Assembly: GCF_000372725.1 (NCBI RefSeq)
Contig: NW_005201403.1
Location: 152,890-216,889 of the forward strand
Reading direction: 5' to 3'
DNA length: 64,000 nucleotides
DNA from: Emiliania huxleyi CCMP1516
Taxonomy: Eukaryota > Haptophyta > Isochrysidales > Noelaerhabdaceae
In this document: positions 8,603 to 17,341 of the stretch, piece by piece
Numbering within the stretch: position 1 is the stretch's first letter
Layout: each line of letters starts with the position of its first letter
Notes under the pieces: model-generated
Told to the model about the DNA's origin: nothing
Database searches by the model: none
The model's input: the letters and a program-made list of their open reading frames with translations, nothing else
Made by a program: the position numbers and the translations under genes

Positions 8603-11600
8603 ATGAAGTGGCTCGTGCTCGCCACTGCCACCGCCGCTGCCACCGCCGCTGCCGCCACGGACCCGCGTCGTCTGCAGTGGGAGGACAACTGCGTGTACAA
8701 CTGTCCCAACGAGGCGTGGCCCGTGGCCCGCCACACCGCACTCTGGGCACGCCCGTGAGCTGCACCGGCCTCCCTCGTGCGCAGTGGATTGACGACGGCG
8801 CGTGCGACCTGGAGTGTAACATCGAGGCTTGCAACTGGGATGTGCGTGCCCGCTCCCCGCCCGCGTTAGCCACCGGCTGGCACACGAGCTGCGGCTCCCG
8901 CGCCTCCGCAGGGCCGGGACTGCTTCCACGACGCGAGCGAGTGCTTCGAGCAGTCGAACGGCGCTGATTACCGCGGCAAAGTTGATCACACCAAGTCTGG
9001 AAGGACCTGCCAGGTGAAGGGGCGGCCACCCCACCCTCCCGCAGAGGACTCACAGACACACAGCCGAGGAGCTTGCGGTCCGTGTCTCTCCCCGCGGCGC
9101 GACCCTCTATAGCGTACCGATGCTCCTCCCCCTCCCCCCCCCCCCCCCTCGCCCCCGCAGGCTTGGGCCGAGCAGATGCCGTGGCACCACACCATGACCG
9201 TCTTTGACTACCCCGACGCTGGCTTGGGCGGCCACAACTACTGCCGCAACCCGACCGGCCGCGAGTCTGGGCCGTGGTGCTACACGACCGACTACCCCGA
9301 CGTGGAGTGGGAGGAGTGCGACGTGGGGGAGCCGAAGAAGTGAGCGCTGGAGAGAGAGAGACGTCCATGACAAGCCCCTGTTGCCTCACCCGAACACCTC
9401 ACACGCTCGGTCATCAGCCTCCGCTCGCCATCCCGCGGCCAGGTGCGACGCCAGCGAGCCGAGCCTGATCGCATCGGCGCAGACCCGCGCTCCCGCGCAG
9501 TACGCCAAGCTGGACGGACGCACGTACGCCAAATGTGAGGGCACGTACAAGCGCTCGGACGACCTGATCCAAGGCAAGCCGATCTGGGACCGCATCGACC
9601 CGGACAGCTCGCGCTTCATCTTCTTCTGCTCGGGCAAGTGGCGTGTCACCGGCTCGCAGTGGCGCGAGGGCCTGCTCGCTGAGAACGGCGGCTCGTGCGG
9701 CTCCTTCATCTCCTCCGACGATGGCGCTGCGGAGTGGTACGCGGCAAAGTGGGATGGCGCGGGCGCCGTCGCCGCCGCCGTCGCGGCGCCCTCGGACGGC
9801 CTCATCCCGCTCAAGCTGCGCGAGGGGTGAGTTCGGCCGAGATCGCGAGATCGAGCGAGATCGGCCAAGGCCATCCGAGATCGAGGGAGATCGAGCGAGA
9901 TCGAGGCCGCACAGCATCACCCGTGAGTGTCTGCGACCGTCACAAGGGGGGGTTCCTCTCCTCCCCCCATCTTCACAGTCACAGTCACCCGCGCCTTCCC
10001 TCACTGCCGTCCATGTGGTGCGTTCGCGCAGGGCCGACGGGCACGTCAAGGAGCTAGAGGTGGTCTACTACGTTGCGAGCTTGCCGCCGAGCATGCAGGG
10101 CGTCAAGGCGCGCGCGGCCCCCCCTCCGCCGCCCACGCCGCCGCCCACGCTGCCGCCCTCTCCGCCGCCGCCCTCGCCGCCGCCTCGGCGCTCCCGAGTC
10201 GACCCGAGGTGTGACCCCGAGGGGATGCGAGACTAGGTGGTGCTGCTGCCGATCCAGGGAGACGCCGACCTCCTCCTCTCCTTCAGCGAGCCGCGTCCCA
10301 CACGCTCCTCCGCCACGTGCGACCACAACCCCCTCCCCGCTGCCGCCGCAACCCCCGCAATCACTTCCTCGCTGCCCGACTCGCCTCTGGGTGTGTGACC
10401 GGCGTCTCCTCACTGCGCTGGCTGCTCGTGCTCAGGTGGCTCGACGAGTCGGTCGGCGTCAAGCAGTTCACGCTGCCCGCCTCCTCCGAGTTCTTTTGCG
10501 GCCGGAAGCCGAGCGAGGACTTCGACGGGCGGCAGCAGGTCGCCGTCCCTTTTCCCTCCTCCCCTCCCCTCCCCTCGATTCACCTCGCCCCTCCGCCCGC
10601 AGCGCGCCACGCTCACCGCCGCCACTACCGTCGCCGCCACCGAGGAGTGCGTCGACGCGGCGACGCCCGGGTACTGCCCCTCGCACCTCAGCGTGTGCGA
10701 GACGCTGCTCTGCCCGAGCTGCCTGCTGCCAGGCACCTCGGAGACTAGACGCCTCTCGGACGCCTCCCAGACACCTCCTAGCCGCCCCCACCGGCGCTCT
10801 CGCCCGTGCCACCCTTACACCCCTCGCCCCCTCTGGCAGGGCTGTGCGACTACACCTGCGGCTTTTGCAGCGTGCCTCCCCGGCCGCCCCCGCCACCGCC
10901 GCCACCGCCGCTTACCGACGAGGAGGAGTGCAAGCTGCACATCGGCGTCTCTGGCTTCGAGGAGGGCGACTTCAAGCTCTTCCTGTACAACTACACGCAG
11001 GACGCGGCCAACGCCGTCGCGGGCGGCGACATGATGGACTACGACGACTTTGTGGCCACTTCGTGCTCTCCGGGCTGCGACGACCTGCGCCTCGGCAACG
11101 CCGAGTGCGACATCGCCTGCAACACGACCGAGTGCGTGTGGGACGGCGGCGACTGCGGCTACGACGGCGGGTACGGCTTTGAGGACAACTGCGCCACCGC
11201 GTGCCCGGTGGCGTGGATCGGCGACGGCTACTGCGACGAGGCGTGCTACAACTCGGCGTGCCAGTGGGACGGCACCGATTGCACCGCCGACAGCGGGTGC
11301 GCCGACGGCTGCATGCCCAACTGGATCGACGACGACGAGTGCGACGAGCAGTGCAACAACGAGGCGTGCGGCTGGGACGGGCACGACTGCTCGCACGAGG
11401 CGGACGAGTGCTACACGGACAGCCGCGGGATCGACTATCGCGGCCACGTGGCGGTCTCCGCGGCGGGCCACCAGTGCCAGGTCTGGTCACACCAGACGCC
11501 CAACGCGCACACCAAGACCGGCCTCGCCTTTCCAACCTTTGGGCTCGGAGGGCACAACTTTTGCCGAAACCCGGGCTCGGCGGAGATTGGGCCGTGGTGC

Positions 11601-12488
11601 TACACCATCGGGGGCGCGCGCTGGGAGCTCTGCTCCGTGCCGCCGCCGTCGGACAAGTGCAATGTCGTGCTCACGACATTGGAGGCGCAGGTCACCGAGG
11701 GCGACGTCACTTATGGAGTTGAGGTGTTCCGCCTGACAGAGGAGGATGCGAATCATCACCGGCCGTGGTGGCTAGTGCCTTACGAGAGGCACGACACCGA
11801 TGCGTCTGCCTTCAGTGGCGCCGGTGTTATCCTCGGCATCGTCGCCGCAACGATCGTCCTTCTGCAAAGTATCTTTTGGCGGCCTTCCAGTCCGACTTTC
11901 AAAGCTCTCCGCGTGGCCTCCGCCGCCGTGGGGGCTGCCGTTTGTGTGATCGCCGTCGGCTTATTTGGCCTGCAGATTGCGATTGGCGACGGCGTCACGC
12001 CTGATCTCCTCGCCATCATGGCTTGCGGGCAAGTTGGCTGCGCCTGCCTCGTACTGGCCACCACGGTCCGAGTCCCCCTCGGGTGGCGCCGGCTGGCGGG
12101 CGCGACCTCAGTTCTGTCTCTGAGTGCGGCCATCTTGATGTTGGCCCGAGACGTCGTCTTCTGCGCCTCGCACCGTGGCTATTGCGTCACGGAGGGGATT
12201 GCGGACGCCGCGCTCGCCGTTGCCGCCGTGCCTTGGCTGCTGGGCGTGGTCTTGACCACGCATGCCCTCATGTCCAACGATGAAGGGCCTTTGGGCGCCA
12301 CGCAAAAACTACTCCCGCTGGTCGCTGCCAAAGCTGCCGAGCGGGGCGCCGCGAGTGGCACGCTAGTTGTCGGCGGCACCCAGACAACCTTCCCGCCCTT
12401 TTGGCTGGCATCCCCGACCGCACCCCTGAATGTGTCAGAGGTGGTCCTCGTGGCCAACATGATTAACGAGGGACATGAGAAGGAGTGA
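8603..12488 (+). CDS. LNR-kringle multipass membrane protein
   Basis: Start MKWLVLATATAAATAAAA is a signal peptide. Early exons (8603-8713, 8785-8841, 8912-9015, from 9161) join to an LNR/Notch-type repeat (CVYNCPNE + WIDDGACDLECN..ACNWD + GRDC) and a kringle (DYRGKVDHTKSGRTCQ, GGHNYCRNPTGRESGPWCYT). An exon near 9480-9830 has KCEGTYKRSDD and SSRFIFFCSGKW. Proline-rich linkers follow, then a Cys-rich ShKT-like segment (ECVDAATPGYC ... LCDYTCGFCS). The last large exon (from about 10840) has three LNRs (DIACNTTECVWDGGDC; DEACYNSACQWDGTDC; DEQCNNEACGWDGHDC), a second kringle (IDYRGHVAVS ... GPWCYT) and about five hydrophobic helices (for example GAGVILGIVAATIVLLQ). Predicted topology is a cysteine-rich ectodomain plus a multipass anchor. 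Binding partner unknown. Middle exon boundaries are uncertain. Confidence 0.8.
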
Positions 12489-12902
12489 GTCTTCGTCTGG
12501 CCGAGCTGTGCGGTCTTCTGTTGAACGGAACGGTGGATTAATTCCGGCCTGTCATCAATTGGCCTTCTCCAGGGTGCCGAATGCCTTCAGTGGCCACACC
12601 CTCGCCCACGCGGAGACCGTAAATGCCAAGTGTTTCACTAGTACGGAGACCACCGGCAACCGCGACTAATCGGACGCACCGCAACGAACGGGGCCGTAGA
12701 TGACGTAGATGGCATTGGGCCAATCCTTGAGTGGGCGCTGAACACTAATTGTGCGTGAGGGTGGATGTGTACTCGGAATGAGGAGTGTCTGATACGTTGT
12801 GGCAGTCTAGCGTGCGTGCAGCGGTGGCTCAGAGCCAGCTCTTGTCTGTCTGGGTTGCAGTATCGGGAGACGAGTTCCCCGTGAAGGTGCCGCAATATCC
12901 AA
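12489..12902. other. 3' flank of the LNR-kringle gene, no gene seen
   Basis: No frame with recognisable protein. GC content falls near 12700-12800. The region ends where the inverted-repeat-bounded helicase fragment begins. Confidence 0.5.
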
Positions 12903-13352
12903 TCTTCTTAAAATCCCTGTGTAGTGGCGGCGTGGCCGGCGTGCCGTCCTCCTGCCAGCCGCATATCCGCATCCTCCCTCCCAGCGCTCCCTGTAGACGG
13001 CGAGGCGTGCGGCGCGTCGGTGGTCCGTTCCATCAGCCGCGCGCAAGCCTCGTCGCTGAGGCGCGGCGGCGAGGAGCCCGCGCTCCACTCGTGGAGGCAG
13101 CGCGCCGAGGCCGCGTGCCGGACCAGAGCCGCGAGGGCGGTGCGCGCCCTTTGCTCCCCGACGCGAGCGTCTCGACGTCGGCGAGGATTGAGCAGCTTGG
13201 TGTCGCGTGCACGCGCGTGAGGCCGACGTTGAGCCGCCGCTCGTCGGCGAGGAAGCCGACCACACCGACCACACCGCGGCAAGAAAGAACCTTTAAGGAG
13301 GGAGGGATGGGAGGACGGCACGCCGCCACCACACAGGGATTTTAAGGAGAGG
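12903..13352. mobile_element. inverted-repeat-bounded unit carrying a helicase fragment (Pack-type candidate)
   Basis: About 50 bp at 12903-12956 (CTTAAAATCCCTGTGT, then GTGGCGGCG ... GTGCCGTCCTCC) recur in inverted orientation at 13300-13352; the left copy has a 7-bp insertion. Between them lies the helicase motif VI fragment described separately. The arms match the tail of a dispersed repeat found at 22.5 and 33.4 kb. This could be a composite of two repeat tails in opposite orientation, or a non-autonomous element that captured host sequence. No clear target-site duplication is visible. Confidence 0.55.
13040..13290 (-). pseudogene. SF1 helicase C-terminal fragment (UPF1/SETX/DNA2-like)
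   Basis: The minus strand at about 13275-13165 reads VVGFLADERRLNVGLTRVHA, then CSILADVETLASGS. This matches motif VI of SF1B helicases (GFL.D.RRLNVALTRA ... LVVVGD..TL), where the arginines contact ATP. The expected Ala in NVALTRA is Gly here. The downstream sequence LAALVRHAASARCLHEW reads in another frame, so the copy is broken. Only the C-terminal end is present, enclosed by inverted repeats, indicating a captured fragment rather than a working gene. Confidence 0.6.
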
Positions 13353-13453
13353 AGTGAGTGTGGAGATTTGTTTGAGTGTGGTGGGAGAGAGAGAGAGAGA
13401 TCTTCTTCTCTAGTGTGTGTGGTGCTAGCCGTCGCCCACCCTCGGGCGTCTAC
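13296..13453 (-). repeat. dispersed repeat tail, copy C
   Basis: Read on the minus strand, GAGGGTGGGCGACGGCTAGC is followed after an AG/CT-rich spacer by CTCTCCTTAAAATCCCTGTG and GTGGCGGCGTGCCGTCCTCC. The same order occurs at 22453-22588 and 33330-33472 on the plus strand, but the CT-rich spacer is longer here. Confidence 0.8.
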
Positions 13454-13528
13454 TTGTGAAGAGAAAGCGGTACAAAAAATAACCGCACTCTCTCACGTTA
13501 CAAGGGACATTCTGCAGAGATGCAGGGA

Positions 13529-13963
13529 GTAGCACTTGGAGCACTTGGAGTGCAGTTGGCAGCCTCACATCCAGGGCCGGGGAGCTAAGAAGCGCACCCA
13601 GCGGGCCGGATGATCGGGATCGGGTTGGCTTGCGGGCAAGAGAGCCCTAGCCCTGGGGGTGCGCGTTCGCAGGGAAAGGGCCGTAGAGTAAAGACGGGTC
13701 TCCGAGGGTTGGCTCCGCGCTCCGGGTTTCCCCTAGCAGCGGAACGCCCCCTCTACTCGGAGCTATAATGAACACCAGACATGCACACGACACGCACTCT
13801 CACACGACGTCACCGCTCAGGGCCCCTTCGAGCGGGGTCCCCATCCTCACTCCGGCGGAGGCTCCCCTCTCCTCTGTCAGTACTTGGAGCACTTGGAGTG
13901 CAGTCATTAACCGCACATCCAGGGCCGGGGAGCTAAGAAGCGCACCCAGCGGGCCGGATGATT
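13529..13963 (+). repeat. direct repeat pair, ~85 bp, about 350 bp apart
   Basis: Copies at 13529-13614 and 13880-13963 share GCACTTGGAGTGCAGT and a 50-bp block beginning CATCCAGGGCCGGGGAGCTA. The sequence between them has no recognised gene. The second copy lies just upstream of the MANF-like gene, so these repeats may bound an insertion in its promoter. Confidence 0.85.
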
Positions 13964-14102
13964 GGCATCTGTGCGGCCAGATCTTTCTTTCGACAGGACA
14001 GGCTGCCAGCAACAACGTCATCGAAGCGCCCTCGGTGTGAAGCGGTACGCGGTACGGCCACAATCCTACACCGCGCCGCTGGGCCTAATCCAAGCCAACT
14101 AC

Positions 14103-14684
14103 ATGCGCACCGTTCGCGCACGCAGCGCACTTATCATCATGTCCGCTCTCCTGCTGGCAGTCGCCGCAACGGATAGCGAGGTTGACTGCGGCGCGATGCG
14201 GACAAAGGAGCTGCGAAAGTGGCTGGCGGCTCGAGGGCTCAAGTGTGAGGGGTGCGCGGAGAAGGCCGACTATGTGACGCTGTGTGAGCAGAACAAGGAC
14301 GCGCCGCTGCTGCCGCCCGAGGAGCCGCCTGCGGACGCCGGCAAGGGCAAAGACCAGAGCATCGAGGACCTGCTCGCGTCTATGAAGGGGATGCCAGGGA
14401 TGGAGGGCATTAAGATGTTCACGGCGGACGACCTGAAGAACATGAACCCGGAGCAGATGGGCGCGTCCATGGGCGGGCGCGGCGGCCGCAAGTCGAGGGC
14501 AGAGTGGCGAGACGAGCTCGTCGACTTTTACTCGAGGTATGGGCTCGACGACAAGATCGCGGGCGTGGACGCGGCGCTGGACAAGTGGAAGGGGAGGGAG
14601 AGCCGCATGTTCGACGCGCTGTACAAGAAGTACGACGTAGAGATCCGCGCAAAGTCGGACGCCGCCGCAAAGGACGAGGTTTGA
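14103..14684 (+). CDS. secreted/ER protein with MANF-C/SAP-like domain
   Basis: Start chosen at the ATG giving MRTVRARSALIIMSALLLAV, a clear signal peptide. The first 45 mature residues, VDCGAMRTKELRKWLAARGL then KCEGCAEKADYVTLC, match the SAP-like C-terminal domain of MANF/ARMET, including the C-x2-C that in MANF is a redox-type pair. The C-terminal part (DELVDFYSRYGLDDKIAGVD, then KWKGRESRMFDALYKKYDVE) is a helical segment I recall from other algal ER proteins. The protein ends AAKDEV, similar to but not a canonical KDEL-type retrieval signal. It is single-exon, 193 residues. Likely an ER-lumen stress or folding factor, by domain analogy only. Confidence 0.7.
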   Translation: MRTVRARSALIIMSALLLAVAATDSEVDCGAMRTKELRKWLAARGLKCEGCAEKADYVTLCEQNKDAPLLPPEEPPADAGKGKDQSIEDLLASMKGMPGMEGIKMFTADDLKNMNPEQMGASMGGRGGRKSRAEWRDELVDFYSRYGLDDKIAGVDAALDKWKGRESRMFDALYKKYDVEIRAKSDAAAKDEV

Positions 14685-15057
14685 CGCCTGTCTTCAATGG
14701 CGTCGGGATTTCTGCAGCAGCGCGAGAGCGCGCGAAGCGCGAGGTCCGAGGACGCTCGCTCGTCTACTCTCTTGTACACAATACTCCGTATTACACTCCC
14801 TCACCCCTCTCCCGGCACTCTCGGCCCGGGACTATTGCCACCCGTGTGTCGTTAGACGTTACCCCCGATCTGTCACGCTGTCATCTTATGAACATTGAGC
14901 ACACTCTCTCCACACCTGCCGCGCCCGCGGCCCCCCGCGCAAGCCCTGGCAAAATTTCAAAGGCGAGAGCCCCGGCTTGCCAAAGCCGGGGCGCGGGGCG
15001 GCGCCGCCGGACTGGCTGAGTCGGAGACGCGGCCGAGAGTTCTCCGGCCGCGGCCCC
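14685..15057. other. 3'-3' intergenic region
   Basis: Between the MANF-like gene and the convergent minus gene. Nothing recognised. GC-rich, with a few short palindromes. Confidence 0.5.
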
Positions 15058-16931
15058 TCAGGCGGAGGAGGGTGTGCCGAGGCCCGTGACGTTGAGCGTG
15101 AGATCACCCACTGCCTTTGGCGTCAGGTCGACCTCGAGGCCCATCGCGCGCATTTTCGCCTGCACCGCCCTCGTCACCGTGCCCTTGGCCTGGCGGGCGT
15201 CGCCTGGGCGGCGCGGGGGCGAAGAGGCCGGTGGCGCGAGGCCGACGGGGCTTGTTGCCGCGAGGGTTCCGGATGTGAGAGGGTGGGGGAGGTGTGCGGC
15301 GCGTGGTGGCGTGTGGCGGCGTGTGGCGTGCGGGTCTGGGGCGGTGGCGATGGCGGAGGCGGAGGCGCCACCCTCAGAGAGCAGGGCCCCTCTGCTACCT
15401 CTCCGCTGCCTCTCCGCTACCCCTCCTGCTGCCTCTCCGCTGCCTCTGAGCTGCCTCTCTGCTACCTCTCGCCCCAGAGGCGGGGCCCGAAGGAGGAGGG
15501 CAGCTGGCAGTGCGCGTGGTTGACGGCGAGGTCGAGGCACGGGTTGGAGGCGGAGTAGCCGAGCGCGCGCGTGAAGATGTAGAGGAGGACATTCTCGCCG
15601 CCTACTCTCGGCCAATCTCGGCTGATCTCGGCGGATCTCGCGTGGAGATGCAGAGGAGGACATGCCCCCGCCCCACGCGTTCTGCGGAAAGTCAAACAGC
15701 GAGAGGTGCGCCTGGAGGGGCAGGGCGGCAAGCGGCAGTGAGGCAGCTGGGCAGCAAGGAGCGGCGCAAGCTCTGTGGCGGAGGACTCCGCAACCGGGCG
15801 GCCAGCGGGCGGCGGGAAGCGCCAGGCAAGCCCGCGCTTGCAGCCCGCGCTGGCGGCGCAGCGCCGGCCGGGCGGCGGAGCGCCGGTCGGGCGGATCGAG
15901 GGCGGATCGAGGGCGGGAAAGTGTGAGGAGTGCATGGGCGAGGGGTCCGCTCGCCTCGGAGAGCGGAGAAGCGAGGGAGAAGACATACGCGTCGTAGGAG
16001 CCTACACCATTCTCTCTCCTCTTCTCGAGCTCATTCTCTTCTTTGGGGAGCAGACACACGCGTCGCAGGAGCCAAAGTTGATCTTCGAGCAGAGCGTGCG
16101 CCGCCACACGCCGTACGACGGCCCGCTCATGTCGCACGTCCGCTGCCCCCACGCCGCAGGCTTGGCAAACAGCTTGCCCTTGCCCTGCAGTAGCCTCGAC
16201 TTGCCCTGCAGCCGCCTGCCCTGCAGCCGCCTGCCCTGCAGCCGCCTGCCCTGCAGCTGCCCGCCGTCCGCTGGCGCGCCGGCGTCGGTGAGGTTGAGGA
16301 GGCCGAGGGAGGAGGCCGCCTCGGCGCTTCTGCGCACGTCGTAGTCCGTCCGGCGGTGGTAGCGGGAGAGGAAGTACGTGTGGCGGGCCGGGAGGCCGGA
16401 GGTTGCGAGCTCGGCCCACCGCCCTTCCGGCATGAGGTACACGTCCTGGTTGAGAAAGACGACGGTGCGGCCGACGAGGTGGCGCGAGGCGTAGGCGAGG
16501 TACGTCCGGAAGGAGGGGCGCTCGGCAATCCCGACGACGTGCAGCATGTGCTTCCGCTTCTCGTACCAGCGCAGCCTGCTGAGCAGCGCCTCCACGGGCG
16601 GCGCCTCTGCGACGAGGAGGTGGAGGTCCGACACGGCGGCGTGGAGCACATTGCGCCGGAGCACCTGCGCGGGGCACGCAGGCTTCCTCAGCCGATGGCG
16701 GCCGAGGCGGCTGCATGCCGCCGCCGACACCTCCAGCAGCTCGAGCTGACGTGCATGCACGTTGACCCACTTGACGCACGGCTTCCGGCGGCTCAGGGCA
16801 GCTCGCTCGGGGCAGATCTGCAGCGTGTTGCCCCAGGTCGGGCCGTAGAACCACTGCATCGTCGTGAGGAGGGAGAGGCCGCTCCGCGCTTCTGCGGCGG
16901 GCGTCGCCACGGATGTGGCAGCGCCACCCAT
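15058..16931 (-). CDS. conserved algal protein, glycosyltransferase-like (tentative)
   Basis: Exon 1 (from 16931) begins MGGAATSVATPAAEARSGLS and contains HMLHVVGIAERPSFRTYLAY, HLVGRTVVFLNQDVYLMPEG and TYFLSRYHRRTDYDVRR. A 15-bp minisatellite encodes LQGRR repeats near 16190-16260. Further exons read GSYDAYVFSLASPLSE (about 16000-15950), AHLSLFDFPQNAWGG (about 15705-15662) and ENVLLYIFTRALGY then SNPCLDLAVNHAHCQLPSSF (about 15595-15470). The final exon ends LTLNVTGLGTPSSA. The order N-x-D-V/I-Y, SR(Y/H), GS.DAYVF, DF.Q...GG, EN......G....NPC is a set I associate with algal and viral glycosyltransferase-like proteins, but I cannot name the family. At least two introns lie in direct repeats of exon sequence. 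Confidence 0.6.
15568..16073. repeat. two exon-derived direct-repeat pairs bounding introns
   Basis: Pair 1: 16045-16073 and 15974-16002, 25 of 29 bases identical. Pair 2: 15639-15663 and 15568-15592, 23 of 25 identical. In each pair the downstream copy (minus strand) encodes the conserved residues, while the upstream copy is degenerate and intronic. Confidence 0.85.
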
Positions 16932-17341
16932 CGGCCAGAATCGATGAGCAGTTAAGGCGATGTTTCTCTTCTTTGCCAGTCCGCGCCAGTCCGCGCCCTT
17001 GTCGTGCCAGTGTGCTGTGAGAGAGGCTTGTATCTTAAGAATTCTCTTCTTTTTCAGTGTACCTGTGTTAGTGCCAGTGCGCGCCAGTCCCGTGCCCAGT
17101 ATTGTGCGAGGGAGTTTTTTTGGAAAATTCTTTTTCAATGTACGTGCTTTTTTGAGCTTAGCCTTCGATGTTATGTACGTACTTTTTTTAGCTTACTGGG
17201 ACAAAAGAGAGAGGGGGTTGTGTTCTCTAGGCCCCTAGGGGCCATCACACCCATCACACCACAAGTTTCTCCGCGCCTTGCACGACTTGCCGCCCCTCTC
17301 GCGGCCGCAACGACTGTTGCCGCTAGCCCTCTTCTTCGTGG
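16932..17341. other. divergent promoter region with dispersed repeat
   Basis: Contains GTGCCAGTGCGCGCCAGTCC and CGTGCCCAGTATTGTGC, which recur near 58.62 kb, with weaker relatives at 46.17 and 58.1 kb. The T-rich stretch TTTTTTGAGCTTAGCCTTCG recurs at 38.69 and 39.39 kb. No gene seen. The region separates two divergent genes. Confidence 0.7.

Noticed and set aside
13600-13760. Possible structural RNA gene
   Set aside because: No tRNA A/B box pair, 5S-like internal control or snRNA motif could be identified; the GC-rich sequence alone is not evidence.
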